A stretch of DNA of 64,000 nt from Halostagnicola sp. A-GB9-2 (lineage in GTDB: Archaea > Halobacteriota > Halobacteria > Halobacteriales > Natrialbaceae), in the NCBI RefSeq assembly GCF_030068615.1, contig NZ_JASJOC010000005.1, positions 186,001 to 250,000 of the forward strand, in the 5' to 3' direction. This document shows, piece by piece, positions 24,064 to 33,132 of this stretch. Both the position numbers and the translations under genes were made by a program. Within the stretch, counting starts at the first letter, position 1. Each line of letters starts with the position of its first letter. A model generated the notes under the pieces. That model did no database searches. It was given only the letters and a program-made list of their open reading frames with translations, and was not told the origin of the DNA.

Positions 24064-25734
24064 CTAATCAGCCTGTGCGTACTCCGCGACGGTCCCGGAC
24101 GGGACCGTGCCGTCGTCGTTCCAGCCGCGGAGTTCGTAGTACTCCTCGATCGATGACTCGAGGTCCGGGAGGTCGTAGGGCAGTCGGTCCTCCTCGCCGC
24201 CGTGTCCGCGCTGGTTCCGGAAGTGGCGCTCGAGTTCGACGATCCGGGCACCGACCTCGAGGATGTCGTCGTACTCCGCGTCGAACAGCGCCTCGAATCG
24301 GTCGCTTTCGACGGCGCGACCCACGCCGAACTGGCAGATGACGCCGCTGTCGCGGAACGCGTTTCGGTTCTCGTTCTCGACCACGAGTTCCGCCTTCCCG
24401 GCGGTCCCACGGGGGTCGACGTCACCACCGTACTCGTCGGCGAGTGTCGTCGAGTACATGTGATCGCCGCCACGGTTCGCGACGGCGTAGGACAGGCCCT
24501 GTCCATTGATCGCGCGCCCGTCGTGAGCGGCGAACTCCATACCTTTCACGGAGAAGTTCTCGACGCCGAGTTCCTCGTGGCTTCGCGCGACGCCCTCCGC
24601 CAGCAGGTCGCCTTCGTCCTCGCGGAACGCGATCTTCTCGACGATGTCGTGGACGAGTTCCGCGTTGCCGAACTCCTCTTCGCTCGCCAGATACGCCGCA
24701 ACGACGTTTCCACAGGAGATCGTGTCCATGCCGTACTGGTCACACAGTTCGTTCGACTGCATCACGTCGACCAACTCGCCGACGCCGCAGTTCGAGCCAA
24801 AGGAAAAGACCGTCTCGAGTTCGGGTCCCTCGGTTTCGATCCCGGTTTCCTCGTCTCGAGTCGGCAGTTTGCAGGCGAAGGCACAGACCGAACAGGAGGC
24901 CTTCTCGTACTTTTTCTCCTCGACGGCGTCGCCGCCGATATCCTCTGCGTGTTCGAACGACTGTTCGGAGAAGTATCGCGTCGGGAGCGAGAAATTATCG
25001 TTGACGAACTCGATCGAGTTCGTCGTTCCCTGTCGGCGCATGATGTGATCGCTGGTCGCGGCTTCTCGGTGAACCGACGACTGGACGTCTTCGGCCGGTA
25101 TCTCGACTTCGGGGGCCGAGTCACCCTGGAAGGTGATGCACTTGACGTTCTTCGAACCCATGACCGCCCCGAGTCCACCGCGGCCGAACGCTCGACTGTC
25201 GTAGGTCATCACGCATGCAAATCGCACGCCGTTTTCGCCCGCCGGGCCGATCGTCGCGAGGTTCTCGCTTTCGAGGCCGTGGCGTTCGTTCATCACTGCG
25301 GAAACTTCGGGGACGGTTGCCTCCTCGAGTTCGGGGACCTCCTCGAACTCGACGCCCTCGTCAGTGACGTGGACCGCGAGCAGTTCGTCGCTCTCACCGG
25401 TGAGTTCGACCACGCTGTGACCGGTTCCGACGAAGTTTCGGGAGAGATACCCGCCTGCGTTCGCCGAGGCGACGCCGTCAGTTAGCGGGGAGAGCGCGGT
25501 GCAATTCATTCGACCGGTAAAGCTCATCTGGGACTGCTGGAGCGGACCGGTCGAGAAGTAGAGTCGGTTTTCCTCGCCGTACGGATCCGCATCGAAGGGG
25601 ATCCGGTCGTGCGCGAGTTTGGTTGCAACGCCTCGACCGCCAACGAATTCGGACAGTTCGTCGTCAACCGTTTCCGTCCGAGCGGCTCGGTCGCCGACAT
25701 CAATCGTACACAGTGTACCTTTTGCGTGAAGCAT
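24064..25734 (-). CDS. Aldehyde ferredoxin oxidoreductase (tungstopterin, AOR family)
   Basis: This is a 556-aa cytoplasmic AOR-family enzyme from the ATG at 25734. The start is placed there because the upstream extension is translated repeat DNA. The N-terminal pterin-binding domain shows FVGGRGVATKL, FSTGPLQQSQ and RFACVMTYDSRAFGRGGLGAVMGSK split over that region. The 4Fe-4S cysteines lie in CSVCAFACK with a later Cys in SNCGVGE. It should oxidise an aldehyde to its acid and pass electrons to ferredoxin. The substrate is unknown. Sugar-derived aldehydes are possible given the neighbours. It is slightly shorter than Pyrococcus AOR (about 605 aa). Confidence 0.88.
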   Translation of the reverse strand: MLHAKGTLCTIDVGDRAARTETVDDELSEFVGGRGVATKLAHDRIPFDADPYGEENRLYFSTGPLQQSQMSFTGRMNCTALSPLTDGVASANAGGYLSRNFVGTGHSVVELTGESDELLAVHVTDEGVEFEEVPELEEATVPEVSAVMNERHGLESENLATIGPAGENGVRFACVMTYDSRAFGRGGLGAVMGSKNVKCITFQGDSAPEVEIPAEDVQSSVHREAATSDHIMRRQGTTNSIEFVNDNFSLPTRYFSEQSFEHAEDIGGDAVEEKKYEKASCSVCAFACKLPTRDEETGIETEGPELETVFSFGSNCGVGELVDVMQSNELCDQYGMDTISCGNVVAAYLASEEEFGNAELVHDIVEKIAFREDEGDLLAEGVARSHEELGVENFSVKGMEFAAHDGRAINGQGLSYAVANRGGDHMYSTTLADEYGGDVDPRGTAGKAELVVENENRNAFRDSGVICQFGVGRAVESDRFEALFDAEYDDILEVGARIVELERHFRNQRGHGGEEDRLPYDLPDLESSIEEYYELRGWNDDGTVPSGTVAEYAQAD

Positions 25735-25800
25735 TATCGGTGCCAACGGAGTTCGTAGTAAAAAAGGTAGGGATAACGATCGTATTATCGCGGTGAGATT

Positions 25801-25852
25801 GCGCGTGAGCCGAACACCAAACAGCGCGCGTGAGCCGAACACCAAACAGCGC
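25801..25852. repeat. 25-bp exact tandem duplication in the aor/GH42 divergent region
   Basis: Bases 25801-25825 are repeated exactly as 25826-25850, and the match runs 2 bases further. The unit contains CGTGAGCCGAACACC. It lies 67 bases upstream of the AOR start and 92 bases upstream of the GH42 start. It could be replication slippage or a duplicated regulatory site. Confidence 0.7.
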
Positions 25853-25943
25853 TTGCGGCTTGCCGGGGAAGTGTGGGTCCAACGGATTCCGCAGTGATCG
25901 AAATCGGAGAGTCTAAAACCGTGCTGTTTGTCGATGGTTGTAG

Positions 25944-27944
25944 ATGACCATAGGCGTCTGTTACTTCCCGGAACACTGGCCGGACGAACGATGGCGAACC
26001 GATATCGAGCAGATGGCCGAGGCGGGAATCGAGTACGTCCGCATGGCGGAGTTTGCCTGGTCGAGACTCGAGCCCGAACGCGGCGAGTTCGATTTCGAAT
26101 GGCTCGAGCGGGCGCTCGAGTTGATCGGCGAACACGATATGCAGGCGGTACTGTGTACGCCGACGGCGACGCCGCCCCGGTGGCTCGTCGACGAACATCC
26201 AGAAATACTACAGGAGGAGCCGGACGGAACGACTCGACACTTCGGCAGTCGACGCCATTATTGCTTCAACTCTCCCGAATACGCTCGGGAAACGGACCGC
26301 ATCGTCGAGCGGATGGCCGACCACTTCTCGGACCACCCGGTCGTCGCCGGCTGGCAAACCGACAACGAGTTCGGCTGTCACGGCACGGTTCGGTGTTACT
26401 GCGACGACTGCTCGAGGGCGTTCAGCGAGTGGCTCCGCGAGCGCTACGACGACATTGAGACGCTCAACGAGGAGTGGGGAACCACCTTCTGGAGCCAGCG
26501 CTACGACGCGTTCGAACAGATCGAGCCACCTCGTCACACGGTAACTGATCACCACCCGTCGTTGTTGCTCGATTTCTATCGCTTCTCGAGCGACAGCGTC
26601 GTCGACTACAACGAACGACAGCTCGACGCCCTGAAGGCCGAAAACGACGACTGGTTCGTCACCCACAACTTCATGAGCCACTTCGGCGCACTCGACAGCT
26701 ACGACGTCAGCGAGCGCCTCGAGTTCGCCTCGTGGGACTCGTACCCGACGGGTCACGTCCAGCAACAGGGAGAGCCCTCCGTCGACGAACTCCTCGCCGG
26801 CGACCCGGACGTCGTCGGACTGGATCACGACCTCTACCGGTCGGCGGCCAACGCGCCGTTCTGGGTGATGGAACAACAACCAGGGGACATCAACTGGCCG
26901 CCGTACTCGCCACAACCGGCCGAGGGAGCGATGCGACTGTGGGCCCACCACGCGGTCGCCCACGGTGCGGATGAAGTGGTCTACTTCCGATGGCGGCGCT
27001 GCCGTCAGGGTCAAGAACAGTACCACGCGGGGCTTCGCAACGCAGACGGCACTCCAGCGCGGGGCTACGACGACGCCTCGGCGGCAGCTTCCGAACTCGA
27101 GGAGCTTCCAGCGCTTTCGAACGTCGACGCCCCTGTCGCGATCGTCCACGAGTACGACAACCTCTGGGCGCTGGACAATCAGCCACACGCTCCCGAGTTC
27201 GACTACTGGAGTCACCTCGAGACCTACTATCGGGCGCTGCGGGCACGCGGCGTCTCGGTGGATATCGTTCCGCCAACCCGCGATCTTTCGTCGTACGACG
27301 CTGTCGTCGCACCGACGCTCCATCTCGTCGACGAGAATATCGCGGACACGCTTCAATCCTACACAGAGGACGGCGGCGAACTCCTCTTGACGATGCGTTC
27401 GGGCGTCAAAGACCGTGCGAATAAGCTACTAAACGAACCAGCCCCGGGTCCGCTCGCGGATATCGTCGGCGCGACGGTTACCGAGCACGGAGCGCCGCAT
27501 CCGAACATGGAACGAGTACTCGAGTACGACGGCGAAACGTTCGAGTACACGGTCTGGAACGAACGTCTCGAACTCGAGTCGGCGACCGTCAAAGCGACCT
27601 ATCAGGGCGGGGGAGCGCCGGGAACGGCAGCAATCACTCAAAACGAAATCGGCGACGGCTGCGTTACCTACTGCGGCGTCTGGCCCGAGAGCGAACTCGC
27701 CGACGCACTGATTTCGACCGTCCTCGACCGGGCGGAGATTCCGAGTACCGACGAGGCGCTCCCGACGAACGTTCGGGCGATCGAACGAGACGGGTACACG
27801 TGGGTTACGAACTTCTCAGGCGAGAAGATTACACTCGACCTTCCCGAACACGCGTCGATAATCCAGGGCGATCGAAGGGTTCCCGAATACGATCTCGCGG
27901 TCCTTGACGCGCCCGTATCCAGTATCCAGGTCGAACGCAAATAG
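25944..27944 (+). CDS. GH42 beta-galactosidase
   Basis: This is a cytoplasmic 666-aa glycoside hydrolase family 42 enzyme. The acid/base Glu142 is in QTDNEFG and the nucleophile Glu310 in FWVMEQQPG. The zinc-site cysteines are C107, C151, C153 and C156 (CYCDDC), typical of halophilic and thermophilic members. The N-terminus MTIGVCYFPEHWP begins the TIM barrel directly, so there is no signal peptide. The central trimerisation region and C-terminal small beta-domain are present. In this locus it would remove beta-galactose from pectic galactan side chains, an inference from context. A TATA-like GTCTAAAACC lies about 30 bases before the ATG. Confidence 0.92.
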   Translation: MTIGVCYFPEHWPDERWRTDIEQMAEAGIEYVRMAEFAWSRLEPERGEFDFEWLERALELIGEHDMQAVLCTPTATPPRWLVDEHPEILQEEPDGTTRHFGSRRHYCFNSPEYARETDRIVERMADHFSDHPVVAGWQTDNEFGCHGTVRCYCDDCSRAFSEWLRERYDDIETLNEEWGTTFWSQRYDAFEQIEPPRHTVTDHHPSLLLDFYRFSSDSVVDYNERQLDALKAENDDWFVTHNFMSHFGALDSYDVSERLEFASWDSYPTGHVQQQGEPSVDELLAGDPDVVGLDHDLYRSAANAPFWVMEQQPGDINWPPYSPQPAEGAMRLWAHHAVAHGADEVVYFRWRRCRQGQEQYHAGLRNADGTPARGYDDASAAASELEELPALSNVDAPVAIVHEYDNLWALDNQPHAPEFDYWSHLETYYRALRARGVSVDIVPPTRDLSSYDAVVAPTLHLVDENIADTLQSYTEDGGELLLTMRSGVKDRANKLLNEPAPGPLADIVGATVTEHGAPHPNMERVLEYDGETFEYTVWNERLELESATVKATYQGGGAPGTAAITQNEIGDGCVTYCGVWPESELADALISTVLDRAEIPSTDEALPTNVRAIERDGYTWVTNFSGEKITLDLPEHASIIQGDRRVPEYDLAVLDAPVSSIQVERK

Positions 27945-28470
27945 GGGGAAGCTTCGAAAAGAGACCCACCAAACAAGTGTCCGCCAATACCGGATGAAAT
28001 CTGCCGTCAGCCAATATTTGTGACGAGAGCGGTTAGACGGGACCACAGGAAGGACGTATAGCACTGATTACAGTCAGTGCAAACGCGGCAATGAGAGAAT
28101 TTTATTACATCCATATATTTGTAATGGGCTGTGAGCAGAATCATACGGTATCGTCGGACAACGAGGTGTTTCATCGATACCCATTTTTGGGTGGAACTTC
28201 GTTACAAACGCGGCGCACGCAGGACAGAATAAATGGGATCAGAACCGAAGACGAGACGAAAAGTAACCACGGAAAAACCCGAAACTGGGGTCAAGACACG
28301 GACTGACCGAACACTCAGATCAACAGCTCTCTTCGATAATCCGATGTAGCCGGATCGCGATAGCTGTTCAGCATCATCTCTCTGGCATCGGTTGGACCTA
28401 GAAATCGGCTGACGCAACGCTTCGCTATTCCAAAGACAGTTTATAGGGAGACGTTATAGTTGTGTGTGTA
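27945..28470. other. Intergenic region with two hairpins and a leaderless promoter
   Basis: This is 526 bp with no convincing gene. GCACTGA-TTACAG-TCAGTGC at 28061-28080 is a perfect 7-bp dyad downstream of GH42, and ACCCA-TTTT-TGGGT at 28079+100 (28179-28192) is a second small stem. A TATA-like AGTTTATAGG at about 28438-28447 lies the right distance for a leaderless start at 28471. Confidence 0.5.
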
Positions 28471-28893
28471 ATGCAAAGCCAGCAGACAGTTTCACTAGAC
28501 GAATCGAAAGAAATCTTAGACGCCGCAGAATCGAAAGCACAAGAGCTCGGAGTTCCGATGAACCTCGCCGTGACGAACAACGAAGGCAACTTGATCGGAT
28601 TTCGCCGAATGGACGGTGCGAAACTCGTCGCCGCGAGTATCGCCCGCGACAAAGGCTACACCGCGGCGGCCGTCAAAAAGCCGACCGAAGATCTCAAAGA
28701 GGGATCCGAACCGGGTGGCGACGTCTACGGACTCCAATCGACGGACGACAACCGAGTCGTTACGTTTGGCGGTGGAATCCCGCTCGAGGTCGACGGCGAG
28801 GTCGTCGGTGCGGTCGGTGCAAGCGGTGGCGACGTTTCCGAGGACATCGCGATCGCCGGAGCCGGTGTCGAGGCGTTCGAAGCCTCGAGGTAA
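28471..28893 (+). CDS. GlcG/HbpS-family heme-binding-like protein
   Basis: This small cytoplasmic alpha/beta protein of 140 aa from the ATG at 28471 belongs to the GlcG/HbpS family (heme-degrading or cofactor-binding, often near glycolate or diol metabolism). Family features are the SKAQELGVPMNLAVTNNEG start, FRRMDGAK, the ARDKGYTAA helix, and the Gly-rich GGGIPLE...VVGAVGASGG. The role in this organism is unknown. Its neighbours on both sides are long intergenic regions, so it is probably monocistronic and leaderless. Confidence 0.78.
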   Translation: MQSQQTVSLDESKEILDAAESKAQELGVPMNLAVTNNEGNLIGFRRMDGAKLVAASIARDKGYTAAAVKKPTEDLKEGSEPGGDVYGLQSTDDNRVVTFGGGIPLEVDGEVVGAVGASGGDVSEDIAIAGAGVEAFEASR

Positions 28894-29435
28894 GCGAGTA
28901 ATCACGTGAGTTCGTCGATTGGATTCGAACAGATCGAAGCTGATTCGTCATATTCTGCGCCACGGGCGACCGTCGGTAACTGGTTTAGAGTCGCGCTCTT
29001 TGCAAGTATATCATATATCTTGATATTCGAATTTATTGGGTTTTTCGGTCATCACCGGCGCAGTTGTTCGGTTCTATAGTCGTATCGAATACGATCGGTG
29101 CTTCGTTCATGAGCGAATATCCGAGGGGTATCCTGGCACCGTGTATTTCACCGGGTTTTTAGACGTCGTTATTGGTACGACAACGATTTGTCGTCGGGTA
29201 CTGTTTTTGGAGGACAAACGCTCCACATCGAAGGTCTTCGAGTTGCTGTGCAGTATCGAACCTGCAATATAATCGAAAGTGCCTATTTCAACAAGTGGTT
29301 GGTAGCTTAAAGGAATTTATAAGAATACGCTGAGTGACATAAGTGTAGTTTAATACAGAGGTATCGGATCGACGCATCGGCCGAAAAAACGAGCGGTGCG
29401 TTCGTTCGAACCGGACCGGACGAGAGAGCGGTTCG
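28894..29435. other. AT-rich intergenic region, no gene recognised
   Basis: This is 542 bp with noticeably lower GC than the neighbours and AT-rich patches (about 29005-29040 and 29315-29360). Short readings exist but none has haloarchaeal acidic composition. It may hold decayed DNA or regulatory RNA. I see no identifiable element. Confidence 0.4.
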
Positions 29436-29711
29436 TTACCTGGTGTAGGAACTCTCACCAACTACTTCCAGAAACTCACCGCGACCCGTCGCGGTCGCCT
29501 CGTCGAACTCGGTGATCCGAACCCGAACGCGTTTCTCGACGGTGTCAAAGCCGGCGCCTTCGACGATAAGTTTGGTGTCGCCGACGTACGCGTGGCCGTT
29601 TCCATCACCGTTCGCTTCGGCGATGAAGACGGCTATCTCGTCACCGACATCGAACGACGGCGTGGTGCTACGGAACGTCCATCCTTTGAGGTACTTCGTG
29701 AACAAGCTCAT
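29436..29711 (-). CDS. Small TRAM-like (OB-fold) protein
   Basis: This 91-aa protein starts at the ATG at 29711, overlapping the stop of the antiporter gene by 4 bases (ATGA), so the two are coupled. After a basic N-terminus (MSLFTKYLKGW), residues 20-85 resemble a TRAM-type nucleic-acid-binding beta-barrel (FDVGDEIAVFI, GHAYVGDTKLIVEGA, VRVRITEFD, GRGEFLEVV). Single-domain TRAM proteins in archaea act as RNA-binding proteins. A link to the antiporter beyond co-expression is unknown. Confidence 0.62.
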   Translation of the reverse strand: MSLFTKYLKGWTFRSTTPSFDVGDEIAVFIAEANGDGNGHAYVGDTKLIVEGAGFDTVEKRVRVRITEFDEATATGRGEFLEVVGESSYTR

Positions 29712-31279
29712 ATTCGTGCCACCTCCTCGCTTTCGCGGTCGGTAACGTACTCTCTCCCAAACCCGGTAATCGCTGCGATAACGAAGACTGCGACCAACAG
29801 CCAACCCTGAAAGACGAACGGAACCACGTCGATGGGCGTAACGAGCATGTCCGCCTCGAGCCAGTCGTAGGCCTCGGGGAGATCCCGCATCGCCGTATAG
29901 CCGGCCAGCACACCCCCGGACCACGGGAAGATGTAGCCGAGTGCGGCGGTCTGTCCGTCCAGAATATTCGCCCGGCGGTAGCCGTTCAAGTTGAACCGCT
30001 CACCGATCTTCGAGATGTAGGGGCCGATCGCGACCTCCGCGGCCGTATTAATAGTGATGACGCCGTTGATCAGTGCCGCGGAGCCGACCATCGTCAGTTC
30101 GGCGTTGCGAACGTTCGTCGCGAGGTTCTCGATCGACCACTCGAGGATCGCATCGAACGCGCCGCCTCGTATCATGATCTGTGCCGCCGCGATGATAAAC
30201 AACACGAGGATCGCGAGTTCGAAGAAGCCCGATGCGCCGGCGATGAGGCTCCCACTCACGCCGACCGCGTCGGCGTCCTCGACGACTGTCAAAAACGGAA
30301 GCGCGTCTAGCGGCCCGGCAAAGGGGGCATCCGGTGGGGCGTTGAACGAAATGATCTCACCGACCGTCGTCAACTCGAGGACGAGATTGGCGACGATCGC
30401 GGTCACGATTCCCCAGGAAATGGCTTCGACGATGTGACGCCCTGCGACGGCGGTCCCGATGACGACACCCATCGAGACGAGGTGAACGAGACCGATCACC
30501 TGGCTTTCTTGGTCGAGGATCGCCTGCGCATCGACGCCGATATCGAGACCGGTCATCGCCGAGCCGGCGACGAGGTACCCGCCGAACGCGACGACCGCGG
30601 CGATGATCACGTACTTGAATCGAGAGGCGACGACGCCGCCGATATCGGAGTCCTGCGTGACGGCACTAACGATCGTCGTGTCGCTTACTGGTGCGAGGTT
30701 GTCGCCGAAAATCGCCCCCGACAGGATCGCACCGAACATGAGGACGGGATTTGCTCCGAGTAAGATGCCAGCGGGAAAAAACAGGATGACGAACGCAACT
30801 GCCGCCCCGTATCCGGTCCCGATACCTGTCGTGAACAGCGCCGCCAGTACGAACGTCACCGCGGGGAACAGCGTTGCCCCGATCCCGGCGATATCAGCGA
30901 GCCAGATCAATCCACCGACGAACCCTCCGTCCTGAAGCAGTTCGGCGAACATCCCGGCCCAGATCCAGGCGACGATAGCCGTCACCGCCACGGGTTGAGT
31001 CATCCCTTCGAAAATCGTGTTCGCGTAGGACGCCCAATCGCCGCGGACGAAGAACATTCCCACGATAAGCCCAATCAGAATGCCGACGATCAACCCGCTC
31101 TCAGACTGGATGCGCAACAGCGCAGTCTGAAAAATTGCCCAGACGATGAAAAACACGATCGGCAGAGCGCTCGTTCCTCTGCCACCGTAAAATGTGATTC
31201 GTGGTTCGGTATCGTCGTCACCCTGGACGAATGAATCGGTTGGGTCGCCTGTCGACGGAGTATCATCGATTCCGCTCAT
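29708..31279 (-). CDS. NhaC-family Na+/H+ antiporter
   Basis: This is a polytopic membrane protein of 523 aa with about a dozen hydrophobic segments and an acidic cytoplasmic N-terminus. The NhaC-type core motif is visible as FGAILSGAIFGDNLAPVSDTT followed by a charged QDSDIGGV segment. It also shows GIGTGYGAAVAFVI and the late NTAAEVAIGPYISKIGERF. It would exchange sodium for protons, part of normal haloarchaeal ion homeostasis. Some NhaC-family members instead exchange organic acids such as malate and lactate, so an MleN-like role with lactate is a minor alternative. Confidence 0.87.
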   Translation of the reverse strand: MSGIDDTPSTGDPTDSFVQGDDDTEPRITFYGGRGTSALPIVFFIVWAIFQTALLRIQSESGLIVGILIGLIVGMFFVRGDWASYANTIFEGMTQPVAVTAIVAWIWAGMFAELLQDGGFVGGLIWLADIAGIGATLFPAVTFVLAALFTTGIGTGYGAAVAFVILFFPAGILLGANPVLMFGAILSGAIFGDNLAPVSDTTIVSAVTQDSDIGGVVASRFKYVIIAAVVAFGGYLVAGSAMTGLDIGVDAQAILDQESQVIGLVHLVSMGVVIGTAVAGRHIVEAISWGIVTAIVANLVLELTTVGEIISFNAPPDAPFAGPLDALPFLTVVEDADAVGVSGSLIAGASGFFELAILVLFIIAAAQIMIRGGAFDAILEWSIENLATNVRNAELTMVGSAALINGVITINTAAEVAIGPYISKIGERFNLNGYRRANILDGQTAALGYIFPWSGGVLAGYTAMRDLPEAYDWLEADMLVTPIDVVPFVFQGWLLVAVFVIAAITGFGREYVTDRESEEVARI

Positions 31280-31371
31280 TGGAAATCACGATTCGTATAA
31301 CTAAATCGATCTTGATAAGTCTTACCAGAGGTGCCCCCAAATAGCTATAGCAGACGGCAGTACAACACTCG

Positions 31372-31420
31372 GGGAGACCGAGTCGAGAGGAAGACCAAGT
31401 CGAGCGGAAGACCGAGGGAG
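31372..31420. repeat. 17-bp imperfect tandem repeat between divergent genes
   Basis: Three adjacent units: GGGAGACCGAGTCGAGA (31372-31388), GGAAGACCAAGTCGAGC (31389-31405) and a shorter GGAAGACCGAGGGAG (31406-31420). They lie between the antiporter start (31279) and the aminotransferase start (31467). They could be iterated protein-binding sites or slippage. Confidence 0.6.
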
Positions 31421-31466
31421 TTACCCGACCGCAAGCGGCTAATGACTGGAGGTCGCACGGATAGAC

Positions 31467-32531
31467 ATGCAATTCACACCCGGACCGACGACGGTGCCGC
31501 CGGCAGTACGGGAGGCGATGGCATCCGAGCAACCGAACCCGGATATCGAAGCCGCGTTCGCAACCCGCTACGACGAAACATGTACGAAACTGGCGGAAAT
31601 ATACGGAACGACCCACGATATCGTCGTCCTCGGCGGTGAGGGAATCCTCGGGCTCGAGACGGCAATCTCCTCGCTGGTTTCGCCCGGCGACCGCGTCCTC
31701 TGTATTTCTAATGGCCTCTACGGCGACGGGTTTGCGGATTTCGTCGACGCTTCCGACGGTGACGCGACGCTCGTTTCCGGGTCGTACAACGAGGGGTACG
31801 ATATCGATGCCATCGAAGCGACGCTCGAGTCGGCAGCGGCCGCTGACGATCCGTTTTCGCTCGCGACACTGGTTCACTGCGAAACGCCGACGGGTGCGCT
31901 CAACGATTTGGGGCCCGTTCTGGACCTCCTCGAGGAGTACGACGTCCTCAGCGTCGTCGACGCCGTCTCGTCGCTCGGCGGGACGCCTGTTCCAACCGAT
32001 CGAATCGACGTCTGTCTCGGGGCCTCCCAGAAGTGTTTCAGCGCGCCGCCGGGGCTGACGACTGCGGCGATCAGCGATCGAGCCTGGGATAGGATGGAAG
32101 AGCGAGAGCCGGCCTCGCTATATACCAATTTTCTTCCGTGGCGGGACGTCTCCGATGGGTTTCCCTACACCCACCTCAGCGCGAACGTCGCCGCGCTCGA
32201 GACAGCGCTCGACTTGCTCCTCGAAGAAGGACTCGAGAACGTCTTCGCTCGTCACGAGAACGCAGCGACGCGATGTCGCGAACGCGGTTCCGAACTGGGC
32301 CTCGAGTGCTACTCCGACCCCGAACTGCAGTCGCCGACCGTGACGGCGTTTCGTCTGCCGGGAGAAGCCAAACGAGTACAGCGACGAATCGCAGAAGAAG
32401 AGAATGTCGTTTTGGCAACCGGACTTGGAGAACTGGCCGACGATATCCTTCGGATTGGGCACATGGGATACAATGCCGACGGCGAGAAAGTAGATCATGT
32501 AATGGATGCACTCGAAGCCGTTCTCGAGTGA
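31467..32531 (+). CDS. Class V aminotransferase (alanine/serine-glyoxylate type)
   Basis: This is a 354-aa fold-type I PLP enzyme. The N-terminal FTPGPTTVPPAVREAM is the hallmark of the alanine-glyoxylate/serine-pyruvate group. PLP-contact motifs are GGEGILGLE, the Asp in SVVDAVSSLGG and the Schiff-base Lys189 in ASQKCFSAPPG. It lies apart from the sugar genes, so it is most likely part of general amino-acid or glyoxylate metabolism. The amino donor is not predictable. Confidence 0.86.
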   Translation: MQFTPGPTTVPPAVREAMASEQPNPDIEAAFATRYDETCTKLAEIYGTTHDIVVLGGEGILGLETAISSLVSPGDRVLCISNGLYGDGFADFVDASDGDATLVSGSYNEGYDIDAIEATLESAAAADDPFSLATLVHCETPTGALNDLGPVLDLLEEYDVLSVVDAVSSLGGTPVPTDRIDVCLGASQKCFSAPPGLTTAAISDRAWDRMEEREPASLYTNFLPWRDVSDGFPYTHLSANVAALETALDLLLEEGLENVFARHENAATRCRERGSELGLECYSDPELQSPTVTAFRLPGEAKRVQRRIAEEENVVLATGLGELADDILRIGHMGYNADGEKVDHVMDALEAVLE

Positions 32532-33132
32532 GTTTTGAGCTGTACTGAAGTAGTTTGGTTTTTCGGTTTTATGTATGAGTCATTATATATTACTTACGAG
32601 CCACTTTAGTAGTGGAATGGGATGTACAATTCTGCCACATTATAAAAGCCCTCGGGTCAATCATACAATACCCAGTAGTTGGAGAGAAAAAGTCATACAT
32701 TCTCGATTTTCGAATGAAATATACCAAAAGGGTCTCTCTTCACCAATTTTTAAATTTTGGATACAGAAGCCACCGGGGAACTCGTGGATATAAATGCCAA
32801 GAGTATCCGCTAGAGGATTCTATAACCAGTTATCGGTTGAGCCGAACCAATATGGATCATCGATATTCGAAGAGATTCACCCATATTATATTGTTCTAAA
32901 TATCCAATATTACTTAGATCCACCGATGGCAGAAACTCATCATGAAACGCCCACGAGAGTGTCTATCTAAAGAGATAGTTACCGACGGGTGAAGAAGTCA
33001 ATTGCGAGCTTTTTAGAAGGGAATCGCGAGTGAGTCATCAGACAGTGGGTCGACAGTATCACGACGGGTTTGCTCCGTAGAAATCGATCAATCTCCCGAA
33101 ACAGATAACATCGTTCGGAATGATATCGAAAC
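32532..33132. other. Strongly AT-rich intergenic island, no gene recognised
   Basis: This is 601 bp with the lowest GC in the window (TATATATT-like tracts at about 32583-32592 and 32875-32930). Short readings of up to 95 codons are lysine/serine-rich and unlike haloarchaeal proteins. CTATCT-AAAG-AGATAG at 32963-32978 is a perfect 6-bp stem. It may be a degraded foreign insertion or a non-coding RNA locus. Nothing can be named. Confidence 0.45.

Noticed and set aside
24202-25485. 427-codon open reading on the plus strand
   Set aside because: It is antisense to the aldehyde ferredoxin oxidoreductase gene, whose cysteine motif and pterin segments are intact.
28091-28306. 71-codon plus-strand reading after GH42
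   Set aside because: It is not acidic, is rich in Asn/Thr/Lys, overlaps a hairpin and shows no homology signal to any family I know.
29036-29272. 78-codon reading in the AT-rich gap, considered as a transposase relic
   Set aside because: No catalytic or family motif can be aligned, so calling it an insertion-sequence remnant would be a guess.
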